A DNA stretch of 64,000 nt from Prionace glauca (Eukaryota > Chordata > Chondrichthyes > Carcharhiniformes > Carcharhinidae). A program made the position numbers and the translations under genes. Within the stretch, counting starts at the first letter, position 1; every line of letters begins with the position of its first letter. The stretch lies in NCBI GenBank assembly GCA_037974335.1, contig CM075760.1:14371059-14435058 (forward strand), given 5' to 3'. The notes below the pieces were generated by a model. It had not been told where the DNA came from. It saw only the letters and a program-made list of their open reading frames with translations, and made no database searches. This document shows positions 33,701-45,180 of the stretch, one piece after another.

Positions 33701-36700
33701 GCAGAAAGATCTGTTCAATCTGTCAATTTCAAACTGTTGGGTTCTCATTGATCAATAGTTAAGTTACAACAGAAAATCAATAACCTATTTTAAATTAAGC
33801 GGGTATTCATTTCAGAACTCCTCTCGACTTTTAATTATTTCTCTCTGCCTGCATCACTTCGCGAAATTGTGTAAAAATGTAATTTCGCTGAAAATGATCA
33901 AAAATAACAGATTCAGGACAGTTCAATGTCCCTATCAGAGATACAGTGACACAGTAATAGTTCAATGTCCCTAACAGAGATACAGTGACACACTATGAAT
34001 TAAACAAACCGGGAAATATTTACATTGAAAATCGTTACCTGATTGGATCTAATTTCTTAATTAAATGTAATCAACAAAATTATCAAGGCAAAACAATTTA
34101 TCGAGCCGAGCACAGCTGAGTAAAGAAATGTTTTGTTTTTGAATTCATTTTGATACAATTAAATATTCTCTAAGACTGATGATATTTTGCACGCTAGTGC
34201 AATATTCAAGGTCTTTTGTTTTAAATTAATCAGCGTTAATATTACATTTTAAGTTATTTTTAATTGTCAGTTAGTTCTCCTGTCAGCTGATATGTTCTCT
34301 GTAATAAAATGAGTTTTCAATCATTCAAAACGTGCTTCTGTTCCCAACATTGTTAAATAATTAGGTTACAATTAAATCTCAATGTTAAACTATAATTTCA
34401 AATTACTGAATGGAAACATTCAAACATCTGTCATTCATTTACTTAAATCTAATCACATTGTAATATTTTACTTTTTCACTTTTACTACAAATATCTTATT
34501 ACAACGAACAAACGTGTTAAAAATGCAGATTTCTGAGTTTGTCCAGACTGTAACGGCCTGGCCGTTTGAAATCAATAATACTGCTTCCTAGATTTAATAA
34601 TTTAGACCACCCATATAACAACTTCATTACTGAACACATTGTTTAATAAAAGAAGATCTGAATTAAACAGTGCAAACATAAAGACGATAATTGATTCAAA
34701 TGCTCTGTAACGCTAAAAACACGATGCAGAATATAAGTCTCAACCTTTTCTTCATTATAATATTTAATAAGAATTAAACATAAGCTTCAGTTAGTATGAA
34801 TTCTTCCATTCTGTCATTTATTCTGTGTTTAACATTAATGGGAGACATGATGTTATTAAGTGCTGAACTAATATTATTTTTATAGTATTTATAATATCAT
34901 ATTATTTTTCTATAAAGTAATCTTTTTGAATTTCAAGCATTTAATTGTCAGTCGGTAGCCAGTTTCTGTTAACACTTTACTACAATTCAAACACAATCAT
35001 TTGAACAATTTTACTTCAGTGTCAGCGAATTTCATCTGTCAGAAAACTGTGTTCAGTCTGTCAAATTTTTATAAACTGTTTGATTCTAATTGATCAAAGG
35101 TCAAATTACAACAGTGAAAAAATCAACAAACATTTTAAATTAACCTGATGTTCATTTTAAAACTCCCTTTGCCTTTTAACTATTTCTCCCTGACTGTCTC
35201 AAATCACAAAAACTGGGCAATTATTTTTCTGAAAATGAGGACTTCGAATATAACAGATTCAGGGCAGTGTAATGTCCCTAACAGAGGTACAGTGAATTGT
35301 AATTCATGTTTTATTTTAATATGTAACCATTAGTTAACATGAATAAAATGCCCTAAGATATATTTATTTTATTTTCCGAAACTTTTCTGCTTTATCCCTA
35401 CAAGAATATTCAAAGGCAATTTTATTTTCATTTAGCCAGAACTGCTCAGTTTCACTGAGCGTAAACAATGTAAAAACAATTGAGGAACACTAAACAATTT
35501 CACAAATTTTGAGATGCGAAAACCAATTAATTATCTCGGTATCTAATTTAAAAAAATACTTAGAACGGATAATCTGGTTTCAATTGCATAGAAAAAAATT
35601 AATAATCGGATACAAAAATTTCCAAAAAGGAAATTATTCTGCAAAACTCGTATTCCAGTAAATGCGAACTTAATCTGGGATATACCGATTAATGCAAAGT
35701 ATCTTGTTCAACTGAGCACGGCTGTGAAAACAGCAGGTTATCATTGAAATAGCTTCTGGAATTGTCACAAAATATTTCCAGTCTGGAAAATGTTCTGGTC
35801 ATGTTAATTGTGTGAAATACACAACAGAACTATTAAAGGGGATTATTGCTAAATTATTAATATAAAATACTCTATGGTGAATATGGAGTTAAATTACCGA
35901 ATAATAATTCTTTGATTTATATTAATTTTACTATTAACCTTGTAAATGAGAAGTTTGTGATTGCAGCAAAGACTAAGTGTCCGAACGAGCGTTGTAAGTC
36001 ATGACTCACTTGAATTTGTAAGCGTTATTTAAAATTTATAAAAATGCTGCGATATCTTTTAGGTGTTCTTTCCCCCCAACCTGCTTGTTTTCTCCCTACA
36101 AGGATTTTCAAACTCAAAGATTGTTTCTGTTCAACCAGAAAACATCTAAACTCTCAACGGCACCGTTATACACTATTTAAACAACACAGAAATAATGCCA
36201 CAAAGCCAAACTATAGCACAAATTTTAAACATTCACAGTGACTGCACCATAGAATCTCCTCAGCAGAAACACAACAAAACACATCAATGAGGGAATGAAT
36301 CCGTTTCACAGAAAAACAGATCAATTATCCATTCAACAGAATCAAATATAACATTGCAAAAAAAACCTCAATATCGAATCTAGCAAACTAGCTCTTAACC
36401 AATTATTAAACTAAACATAAATCTAGAATAATAGCAATAGCATTGCGAGGAGGTGGAATTTGTCCAACAAATTAGCATTGAAACTTTATCACATCTTATT
36501 CACATTGGGTCATATTTCAAACATATTTAAACATTTGGATGGTAAAAGTTCCAGCCATCAAATGCCACCGAGATTAAACATTGCAGATACCCCAAAATCT
36601 GAATGCAGTGACAAACTATGTTCTGAATGAGTGGAGTAAGCCGATATCACTAAAGATTTTAAACATACAAATACAATAAAGCCTGCTTTATTTCTCCCTG

Positions 36701-37440
36701 CAGTCATGCATCAAGCAGTTGCGACCCGCAGAATGTTCATATTCAATCACAAAACGTGTAACAGCTCGGTGTCACTGAGTTCAAACAATGCAGAAACACC
36801 AAATTAATTCACAAATTTTACGTATTTAGAGTCATCCAGATTCATAATCTCCTCATCAGAGGAAAAAACACGCATCACTGAGAGACTGAACCCCGCTTCA
36901 TGCGGAAGCAGCTCAATTCTACAAACACTCTCAACAGAATCAAATATAACATTTACAGAAATGTTTAATATAAATTCCAGCCAATTCGCCCATCACCAAA
37001 CTAATTCATGTTTAGAATAAGCAGAAATTATTGCACAGCAGCACCAGCATTGTGAGTGAGTGGAACATTTTCACTGGATAAATATAGAAATTTTAGATTG
37101 TTTTAAATTTTTGGTCCAAATTTCAAACACTTGTGCAGTAGATGGTACAAACCGCAGCCAATAGATGTCATCGAGATTAAACGCTGCAGAAACGCTGAAT
37201 TGTAAAACAGACATTCGGATTTTAAAGTAACCCAACCACACAATAACCTCAACAGATAAACGCAAAATCCCGACAATTTGGGATTGAAACCCTCAGCAGC
37301 ACCTATTGTCCAGAAAGAGCGGAATTCTAAAACCCCTTTGCAGCAGAATCACAGGAAACATTGTAACAATTCTCAACCGAGAATCCACCAAACTCACATT
37401 GATGTTACCACATGGATTATTAGTACAGATAAAAATATAA
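33700..37440. repeat. AT-rich J-proximal intron with diverged internal duplications
   Basis: 33710-33990 and 35055-35295 are diverged copies (shared AACAGATTCAGG, AATGTCCCTAACAGAG). A second degenerate family recurs near 35450, 36160, 36565, 36770 and 37165, with landmarks such as GAGATTAAACATTGCAGATA, GAGTTCAAACAATGCAGAAA and GAGATTAAACGCTGCAGAAA, plus ACAGAATCAAATATAACATT at about 36340 and 36945. The region has no simple repeats or obvious transposons. An intronic enhancer would be expected somewhere in this intron by analogy with other Igh genes, but no octamer was found here. Confidence 0.6.
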
Positions 37441-37488
37441 AACAAAGACACATGTAAACCAGTTACTCAATAAGTGGATGGTTCTTAC

Positions 37489-37536
37489 CTGTAGTCACCG
37501 TCACCATGGTCCCTTGTCCCCAGTAGTCGAAGTAGT
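37489..37536 (-). CDS. JH segment
   Basis: The germline joining segment reads YFDYWGQGTMVTVTT, with the canonical WGQG bulge motif, followed by splice donor ACAG|GTAAGA (last exon base 37489). It is 48 nt: two bases, 15 codons and one split base, so it joins CH1 in phase 1. It encodes the end of CDR3 and framework 4 after V(D)J recombination. A single JH is present, as usual for shark IgM clusters. Confidence 0.96.
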
Positions 37537-37575
37537 CACAGTGTCACATTCCGTAGGCTGTGTCATACAATAACC
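37537..37575 (-). other. JH recombination signal (23-bp spacer)
   Basis: On the minus strand: nonamer GGTTATTGT (37567-37575), a 23-bp spacer, then the consensus heptamer CACTGTG (37537-37543) abutting JH. Confidence 0.93.
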
Positions 37576-37899
37576 GTCCCTGCACAAAATAGAGACAAAA
37601 TCACCATTATTTTAAATATTCACAAACCCAAGGAAAAGCAAAATCAATTAATGTTCATTAAATTATAATTGTATTTCTGGATATCATTTGACATTCATAA
37701 ATGACCTAAAGTTTTATATTTCACAGAGTGACACGTGAACATGTTGTTGAAAACACACATCGATAATTGAGTAATTATCAAGATTTTCCATGTTTATTCT
37801 TGTCATGTGGTCAGTGCTGGACATAAATAATACTGTACTGTGATTACAGTTGGGATTTAAAAGTGACACTAATCCAGTTTCAGTCAATCAGTGCTGAGG
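37576..37899. other. D2-JH intersegment spacer
   Basis: Germline spacer of about 320 bp between the D2 and JH signals. No further segment or recombination signal was seen. Confidence 0.7.
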
Positions 37900-37967
37900 G
37901 TTTTTTGTATTGACAGTAACTGCTGTGCCATCCAGTAATCACAGTGAGACACAGCATGACAAATACT
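37900..37967 (-). other. D2 segment with 12/12 recombination signals
   Basis: The coding core is 37928-37939 (ATTACTGGATGG on minus). The 5' signal has nonamer AGTATTTGT, a 12-bp spacer and heptamer CACTGTG. The 3' signal has heptamer CACAGCA (off consensus at its end), a 12-bp spacer and nonamer ACAAAAAAC at 37900-37908. With 12-bp spacers on both sides D2 can join a 23-type signal at JH and a 22/23-type signal on D1 or VH. The three frames read ITGW, LLDG and YWM. Confidence 0.93.
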
Positions 37968-38276
37968 GAGGCGGACTGTTAACTGTAAAGTACAGACAGT
38001 TAATTTCACTGCTATTTCAAAAGCCTGTTTCCAGCTCGTTAAGGGTGACTCAGTGAGATATTTCAATTTTTACTGGTCATGATATTGATAAAAGGGGTTA
38101 GAAACTTTTACACTCTCTGTGCACATTCAGCGTGTAAATCAATAACAATAAAATTGAAGCATTTTACATCTTAAAAAAAAACAATGCTGTTTCTAAGTAT
38201 TATTTTGTTGAAGCCTCATTTACTTTGGCATTCGGCAATGGCATTGGTCACAAAGTTAAGCAACGTCCTTTTCTGA
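37968..38276. other. D1-D2 intersegment spacer
   Basis: Germline spacer of about 310 bp. An (A)n run lies near 38172. No additional D segment was seen. Confidence 0.7.
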
Positions 38277-38359
38277 GGTTTTTGTATGAGGATGGCGCTT
38301 TTCTCAGCACTGTGATCCACTGCTATAGTATCACAGTGACACACACCCATACAAAAACT
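38277..38359 (-). other. D1 segment with 12/22 recombination signals
   Basis: The core is 38315-38331 (ATACTATAGCAGTGGAT on minus, one frame reading YYSSG). The 5' signal has nonamer AGTTTTTGT, a 12-bp spacer and a perfect CACTGTG heptamer. The 3' signal has a perfect CACAGTG heptamer, a 22-bp spacer and the consensus nonamer ACAAAAACC at 38277-38285. These are the strongest signals in the cluster. Confidence 0.95.
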
Positions 38360-38704
38360 GCACTCACTCTGTTCAGTCCTGCTGTTCAATATTCACTTCA
38401 AATGGACTATTAGTTTTGCTCTAATGTAAAATGTAGGCAACTGTTTATATTACACAATCTATCATAAATATTAAAAAGAGTAATATATCGTGTGTGGTAC
38501 TTGCCGACAGTACAATGAATAGAAAGTCAGTGAAAAGCTCACCAGTTATATCGGTGAGATTGGGAAGTTTTACTGTTAAATGCTTTCTGTGTTACTTTTT
38601 TTAACACGATTATAGTTTGTTTGTGACCACCCTCGATCATATTGCATTTAAAACAGATACTGACCTTCAGATTATGATGGAAGTTGCGGAATCCCCTCTC
38701 GGGC
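38360..38704. other. VH-D1 intersegment spacer
   Basis: Germline spacer of about 345 bp. No other recombination signal was seen. Confidence 0.7.
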
Positions 38705-38743
38705 TGTTCTTGTCCGGGTGCAGCTCTGGACCCTCTCGCTGTG
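38705..38743 (-). other. VH recombination signal (23-bp spacer)
   Basis: On the minus strand: heptamer CACAGCG (38737-38743, one mismatch to consensus), a 23-bp spacer and nonamer ACAAGAACA (38705-38713). It directly follows the codon after the CAR motif. Confidence 0.93.
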
Positions 38744-39048
38744 GTCTCTGGCACAGTAATAGATGGCCGTGTCTTCAATCCTTAGGCTCCTCATGTCCAA
38801 AGAGAAGATGTTGTTTGAAGTGTCTTTCGACGCAGTAAATCGACCCTGAATTGACGGCGCGTAGTCGTTGCTGCCGGAGCTATAGTAGCTAACCAGCCAC
38901 TCCAGGCCCAGTCCGGGAACCTGCCGGATCCAACTCATGACGTAGCTGCCAAGATTGAAACCGCTGGTTTTACAGGTCAGTCTCAGGGAGCCTCCGGGAC
39001 GCCCGGTCTCTGCCTCTGGCTGGGTCAACACAACATCCGACTGGACAC
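38744..39048 (-). CDS. IgM VH exon (germline, intact)
   Basis: Variable exon of 305 nt (two split bases plus 101 codons). It starts after acceptor TTTTTACAG| at 39049. The leader remnant VQS precedes the mature start [15 protein letters not shown]. Framework landmarks are LRLTC (Cys 22), MSWIRQVPG (Trp 36), [21 protein letters not shown], and [12 protein letters not shown] with the second Cys 95. CDR1 is about GFNLGSYV and CDR2 about YYSSGSND. It is open throughout with no rearrangement, so D and J remain separate. Together with the leader, D1, D2 and JH it forms the variable domain of this cluster's mu chain. Confidence 0.97.
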
Positions 39049-39180
39049 CTGTAAAAATAGATCAAAAACACCAGGGATTAATCTTAGTGAAATGATTGCT
39101 GAGTCTGGAACATTCCAGAGAGAGACTAACACTGAGACAGTAACAGTGAGAAACTTGAACAATAATAAAAAAATACTCAC
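39049..39180 (-). other. Leader intron
   Basis: A 132-bp intron with donor GTGAGT and acceptor TTTTTACAG. A diverged copy of its middle lies at about 47822-47920, upstream of the VH pseudogene. Confidence 0.85.
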
Positions 39181-39226
39181 CAGATAAGAAAGTCAGCAAC
39201 AAACTGAAAGAAATGGCCGACCTCAT
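39181..39226 (-). CDS. VH leader exon
   Basis: ATG at 39226 reads MRSAISFSLLLTFLS followed by a split Gly codon (G|GT). It is a basic N-terminus and a leucine-rich hydrophobic core, a classic signal peptide that would be cleaved near GVQS|D. The donor G|GTGAGT is at 39181/39180. This ATG is chosen because it gives a 15-codon signal peptide exon that joins the VH frame in phase 1 and is the first ATG after the TATA element. Confidence 0.95.
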
Positions 39227-39313
39227 CTTTCTGGTGATTTGGGGGAAATGGTTGTGTCAGGAACTCAGTGAACAGACCAGCTCCCGGACTGTTGGATTCC
39301 GGTCCCAGTGAGC

Positions 39314-39327
39314 GGTATTTAAATACC
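39314..39327 (-). promoter_or_regulatory. Palindromic TATA element of the VH promoter
   Basis: GGTATTTAAATACC is a perfect 14-bp palindrome containing TATTTAAATA, about 90 bp upstream of the leader ATG. No ATGCAAAT octamer, the usual tetrapod VH promoter element, was seen in the 200 bp upstream on either strand. Confidence 0.7.
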
Positions 39328-39347
39328 CGGCAGAAGGGGGCGGCTTT

Positions 39348-39389
39348 CCAGGCGCCGCCTGTTGATTCCCTGCTGGAGGCGGCGCCTGG
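39348..39389. promoter_or_regulatory. 13-bp perfect dyad upstream of the TATA element
   Basis: CCAGGCGCCGCCT (39348-39360) and its exact reverse complement AGGCGGCGCCTGG (39377-39389) flank a 16-bp loop, about 22 bp upstream of the TATA palindrome. A binding dyad or cruciform is possible. The function is unknown. Confidence 0.75.
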
Positions 39390-39429
39390 ATCCACGTCCC
39401 ATCTTCCACACCCCCAACAGAATGGACTC

Positions 39430-42300
39430 GGAGATTTACAATAGATTAATATTAAAATGGGCATTTTATCTGTATCGGGATATTTGTTTGGCTGAAATGT
39501 TCATTGTATTGTCTCCATTATTTCTGATGGTGATATTACAGTTCATCATCTCTTTACTTTTAAAATAACTCATTCCATTGTAAATATGGTGATTTTATTA
39601 CCACACCCCCAACAAGAAAATAAATCTAAAAATGATGAACTAACATTTTGTAACATTAGACAATTTTGCAACAATTCCGTGTCTCTGCCACATTATAATA
39701 ATAAAGCACATTTTATCAGAAGAAATACCATCGATTTCTGTAATTAAATATGTAGAATATACAAAGTGATTCTATATACAGTGTGGATGGCTATCACTGT
39801 ACAATTTGGGTTTGGAGATGAGAAGAAACTCTCACAGAATACAATGTTTTTCCTTATATTTTCAAACTGCCCCAATCTCGAAGACAGGCCTTTGAAAATA
39901 ATGAGAATCCCAACCTCCTGATAATTAAATAGTGAGTTGACGGAGAAACATAAAATTAAATTGATTTTTGACGGAGAAGTTAATGAATCGTAACGGACAC
40001 TGAGATCATTAAAGTTCTCCTTCAGCATCCAGGTCATTGCAACTCACTCTATTTGCCACCGGCTGTGTAACATACACTGGTATTGGGAATACAGGATATC
40101 AGAGCTTTGCGGCACATTGCACAATATCACAAGAATAAATGTTTTATCTTCCATTGAATCAGGTTATGAACTGATCATTTCTCCATTCATTGGCAGCTAT
40201 GAGAGGAACTTTTCAATAACAGAAATCAGATTATACCGTACAATAGAACACGGTGCTAATCAGGTACAAGACACGCTGCTGTTTCAATGTGATACACAAA
40301 TTTCAGAATTTTCCAGGAATCCCCGGTGTTCATGTCAGTTTTATGATGTTGTTTTAATATTATTTCATGTCATTGCATCTATTTTACTTCACTGGGGAAC
40401 TGGGCCCATCAACATCTCTCTCTCACATTTCATGAAGTGATTAATAAACAGACTTTAATTATTGGAATGAAATTTACTCGGAAACTATAGAAATGAAAAA
40501 AAATGATCCGGTCACTTTATTGTTTGACATAGTATTTACTCAGGTAATGAACAGGACACTGAATGAAAATATTTGATTGGAATGATTGCGATTTAAATTG
40601 TGGGAATTAAACATTTACTGTTTAAATGTCTGAATCCCATGTTGTCCATTGAGCTTCACGCTAATCTGTTCCACACAGTATTTGGCAGCAATCCAGGCTG
40701 CTGTCAAATGCTCAAAGTTATTGACAGGAAACATCTGGGGGTGTTTGTGCAGTAGATCAAAGATCAGTTTCATCAGCAATGACCACTTGGCTCCAAGCCA
40801 ACTTAAAACCCTGCATGTTGTCAGTAAGGTCTATTTATAAACAAATCTACCCAGCAACAGTACTGGAGGCACTTGAATTTTTGGAAGTTATAAATCTAGA
40901 TGATGTTTTCCCATCTCTAAATAAAGGATTATTTTCCACCTTCTCTGGCACCCAATTAACAACAATGATGATTTTTCCAACACATCAGGATATTGTGATG
41001 GACGGACAGAAATAATCACAGGCAGACTGAAAAATGGCTCAGAGAGATGATACATGCTGTTATATTTGAGCATGCACATTTATATTTTATCTCCTTTTAT
41101 CTTTCCATGGGATGTTTGTTTGGAAAGACCAACACTCTTTGCCTGTCCCAAATTCCCTTAAATTGACTGGTTTTCTTGGACACTTCTGTAGATATTAAAG
41201 AGTCAGCTATTTGGCTTTCAGTCTGCAGTTATATCCTTGTGAGACAATGTAGGGATGGCAGATTTCCTCCATTGGGGAATCAGAGCGGTTCCAATGATCG
41301 CAATTACTATCCATTCCAGATTTATCAATAGAATTCAAAATCTACCTGCGGGAAGGGTCTGACTTAAATCCCTGTCCTCTCATCATTGCCCTGGGCCTCT
41401 GGCTCACTGGATCAATTAAAATAATTGATGTCACCATCTACATAAACAATAAATGTATGACTGTGTTGACACAGGAATGAATGACATATGAATGACTGAT
41501 GGATGAATGATTGTTGGATGCCTGAATATTTTGATTGCGGAATTAGTGAATGGATTGGTGGATTCATTGATAAATGGGACTGAATGATGCTGTTCTACAT
41601 TTCCATATTTGTGTTTGACTACTTCATAAATTGAAACAACTCCTTTGTTCAATGTGTGTCCATCAATCCTTCCAGAGTGTCTGGGTGAAATACATTCCGA
41701 GTTTCTCGGGAGTTAGCAAGCTGATCCTCTTGAAGAGTAGGGGGAGATTTTCCTGCAGTTCGGATGGTTCATTTCTCTGCTGATGCTGAATTTTCATATC
41801 CAGGACAGAAAGAGAGAGCGGGATTTGGTTGAGGAGGAATGATTGTACTATATAAAATACTGGTTCTTTCATATACAACAAATCAATCAACAAACCCTCA
41901 CCCAAATTAGTGAAGACAACAGGGTGAAAAGTAAATAAGGTAGCAACAGATAAGGTCACTGGAAAACTACAAATGTAACATTATTTCCCAAAACAGTGTA
42001 ATAATGAATCGGAATTTAAAGATTCAGTAACTTCACATGAAGTGCCGGTTGTTCCATTTATATCATCACTTTGAAAACCATCAATCTCTCCAGCTATGTA
42101 CCAGGACATTCTGTGTGATGAGGACGTGGTGACTTGTCAATGAAGCGCGGAGGCTGCTGGGTAGCTGTTCATATCCTCGGTCTGAATTAATTCCATTCCC
42201 TACTAAATTCTGGGACAGATTTTATTCCTTGGTGTCAAAAAGCCAATGTGTTGTCAATAAAGTTTAATATCAATAAATTATACGAAGCAAAGTACAGTTA
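39430..42300. repeat. 5' flank of the Ig cluster, present in two diverged copies
   Basis: No gene is seen. Segments at about 39777, 39960-40150 and 40630-41330 have diverged counterparts at 48171, 48980-49190 and 49680-50360 in the same order. Examples are CCACCGGCTGT near 40055 and 49095, and CAGTATTTGGCAGCA near 40676 and 49714. Confidence 0.7.
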
Positions 42301-42324
42301 TATATTAAATAGAATGAAATGCCG

Positions 42325-42840
42325 AAAATAAACAGAAAATACTGGAGAATCTCAGTAACATCTGTGGAGACAGAATCGAGCCTTTGTTTCACATCTGGAT
42401 GACCCTTCGGCAGAGTATCCCTGCTGCTTTGGAGAGATCATCATTGCTTCCTACAACGTGTCAGAAAAGCTGCATAAATTTCCTGTGAGATGGGAATAAC
42501 AGAAATAATAGATACTATTTCGAGACACTCGCAAGCTGCATCAATTCACAGAGTGATCCCAAATATTAGAACAAGCTTCTTCATCCTAAACTAATCAACA
42601 TCCCAATCATAAACTATATTCTCAAAAAAATCCTAATACGTTTCCACCCACATCATTTCTCAATGTCATCATCCTCTTCAATTTCTTCCAAAAAAAACCG
42701 CACTGACTCGAAACGTTGGCTCTATTCTCTCTCCACAGATGATGTCAGACCCGTTGAGATTTTCCAGCATTCATTATTTTTGCTTCAGTTTCCAGAATCT
42801 GCAGTATTTTGCTTTTATCAAACTGATGAACATAATTGGT
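42325..42840. mobile_element. Short dispersed repeats (CGAAACGTTGGCTC family)
   Basis: 42330-42440 (ATACTGGAGAATCTCAGTAA, TGGATGACCCTTCGGC) and 42700-42825 (GACTCGAAACGTTGGCTCTA, TTCCAGAATCTGCAGTATTT) are parts of a common shark repeat. Related pieces lie at 46.74-46.87 kb and, inverted, inside the VH pseudogene at 47.12-47.27 kb. Confidence 0.65.
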
Positions 42841-42879
42841 GAATTATTTGTTTATCTGTATGAGTTGATGATAACTGGG

Positions 42880-43095
42880 GAATTGGAACAACCCCAGCTG
42901 TAAACTCCTCTCCAAGACACTCACAAACCTCACTTGGACCACTCCTTTTCTTATGCTGTGTCGGAGTCCAGGAACACCCTCCCTAAGAGCACTGTCGCTG
43001 TACCTACACTGCAGGTTCTGCAGCAATTGAATAAGGCGGCTCACCACCAGCTTACCGAATGCAATTAGCAATGGGGAATAAATAGGGGCCTAGAC
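42880..43095 (+). mobile_element. Non-LTR retrotransposon 3' end fragment
   Basis: GGAACACCCTCCCTAAGAGC, GGTTCTGCAGCAATTGAATA and the ending GGGGAATAAATAGGGGCCT match the family of 32.9-33.2 kb and 51.6-51.75 kb. Confidence 0.7.
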
Positions 43096-43960
43096 AACGT
43101 CGCTTTCCTATCATAGAGTAATTTTAAATATACTCCTCATTATATATGAATGAGATCTGGTTAATGAAATTATTAAATTGCAAATGGATGGTAATTGGTG
43201 AAAATAATTACTATCTTTCTGAACTTTTTTTAATATTCTCCTTATTCGGTCCAGTGTCATTAATTACTCAGCACTGTCTCAGTTCATGTCTAAGAAGTTC
43301 CGATATCAGTAAAACTGTGCGAGACACTGCCTCAGTTTTATTCTCCTTGACAATGTTATTTTTAAAACTGTTTCTTTCACGGGATATGGGTCTCATTGGA
43401 ATTTGGCATTTGACCATCCCCACATGGCACTCGGCACTAACTCATTACTATTTTCTTGAACCAGGCCCCTGCTTATATTAAAATACAGCCTGGCTCTGTT
43501 AATACTCTGCTAGACCAGAGCTCAGTTTACATTGCACACGGCATTCTCTCTGGTGATGTAATATTTGATACACACCCTGTATATATATTTCACGGTGGCA
43601 ATTTTGTTCCTGCACTAACTATGCCTCTCTTTGAATTATGTTTGTTTTACTCCGCGGTTTTGTGAGATGAAGAGATAATATGTTGGAATAAATAGATTGT
43701 TATCAGGCAAGATCCAGAAACGGGCAGTATTGGATCTCCAGTATTTTATTGTGCTGTAATTTTCTTTGTTTTTTTGTTCTTCATTGACAGTGAATGCTAC
43801 ACAGGACTTGATATCCACTTTCACTGCAGCCAGCAGAAGTAGATTTCAGATTTCTTTTCCAGTGTCCAAAACATCACACGGTTTGCCCTTGCAGAAGGAT
43901 GCAGAGAATTGTGTTCTCCCAGCCACTTTAATCATTACTGGCATTGACCAGTGCAGTAAA
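43096..43960. other. Spacer, no recognised feature
   Basis: Moderately AT-rich. Open frames show no recognisable domain. Confidence 0.5.
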
Positions 43961-43969
43961 AACTGAGTA

Positions 43970-44200
43970 AAAACTAATACAATATAAACGCGGATATGGA
44001 CAATTGCAGAAATAAGATTGCATCGACTTTGATACAAACAGAGAGAGATCTAAATTAATATAAACAGAGATAATGTCTAGTTTAATATAAACAGAAACAT
44101 GGTGACATATAATATAAGCAGGGACAGCGTCTAATTTCGTACAGACAGATAATATATCCAATTTACTATGTGCAAAGACAGACAACATAACATTCTACAT
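43970..44200. repeat. Degenerate AATATAAACAGAGA tandem repeat
   Basis: Units of about 30 bp such as AATATAAACAGAGATAATGT, AATATAAACAGAAACATGGT and AATATAAGCAGGGACAGCGT. An inverted relative (CTCTGTTTATATTACACAGG) lies near 60130. Confidence 0.65.
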
Positions 44201-44259
44201 GCAAGGTAGAAAGAGTTAGGGTCCAGTGGAAAATAAACGAAGGCATGGCTCATAATACG

Positions 44260-45180
44260 AACTGACACAGGGTAAATTTACTGTAATGGCGGGGCAGGCT
44301 CGAAGGGCCAGATGGCCTAGTCCTGCTCCTATTTCTTATGTTTCTTATGTTCTTATATTGGTTCAATCCCCATGAAATTTGTAAAGACGGCCGACTCTCC
44401 CATCAAAATCTTACAGGACAGGAGTAACATGGGGTTCGCTGCAGGATGCAAAGTCCCCTCTGTACTGGCAAATTAATAACTCCTAAATCAGGAATAGCAT
44501 GAGTGAGATGCAAAGAGAATCTCCCTCTAAACTATCCAATTCAAACGTTCTTACAACATTGTACTGTCTATAAACAGAGTGAAACTCCATCTATAAATCT
44601 GTTCAAACAAAATTAAGGCAGAAAGAGCATGGACACTCTTCTATGTAAAACCTCTCCTGCACTCTTCATTCAGAGATCCAGGAGGCAGGTTTAAATTAGT
44701 GTTAGGTATAGGAGAAAGAGCCGTCCACACAGTTCCACAAAACACACCCAGTCTAGGTACAGCAGAGATTCGATACGGATTAAATCTTCCCTGACAAAGA
44801 TATATCAACCATTCATAAACCAGGAACAATGAGTTCAGACGCAGAGTAAATATTCCTCTACACTGTCCAGTCAAATACTCCAAGGACAGGGACAACACCG
44901 GCTAAATATAGGGAAAGATTCCACATTGAATCCTTATCACCAGGTGGAACCGAGGTTAGGTGCAGGAGAAAATGTTTCAAGCATTTCAAGATCATTGATT
45001 TCTCAAGAGATCTTTTAGAGTAAATCTCATTCCAATTTATTGAATTATATTCTTTTAGAAACCTGTACCTGTGGCTGAGAGAATACATTGGGCAAACATT
45101 TATTTTATCGAGCCCGGGGCAGGCTCGAGGGGCTAGATGGCCTACTCCTGCTCCCATTTCTTACGTTCTTATGTTCTTTT
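44260..45180. repeat. Retroelement tails and a degenerate repeat of about 90 bp
   Basis: 44280-44350 and 45105-45178 end in GGCCTAGTCCTGCTCC and GGCCTACTCCTGCTCC followed by TTCTTA(T/C)GTTCTTATG. They are two copies of one non-LTR/SINE tail. Between them are diverged units of about 90 bp containing CTCTAAACTATCCAATTCAA and CTCTACACTGTCCAGTCAAA. Confidence 0.6.

Noticed and set aside
38277-38704. A possible third D segment between VH and D1
   Set aside because: No heptamer-12/23-nonamer pair other than those assigned to VH and D1 was found.
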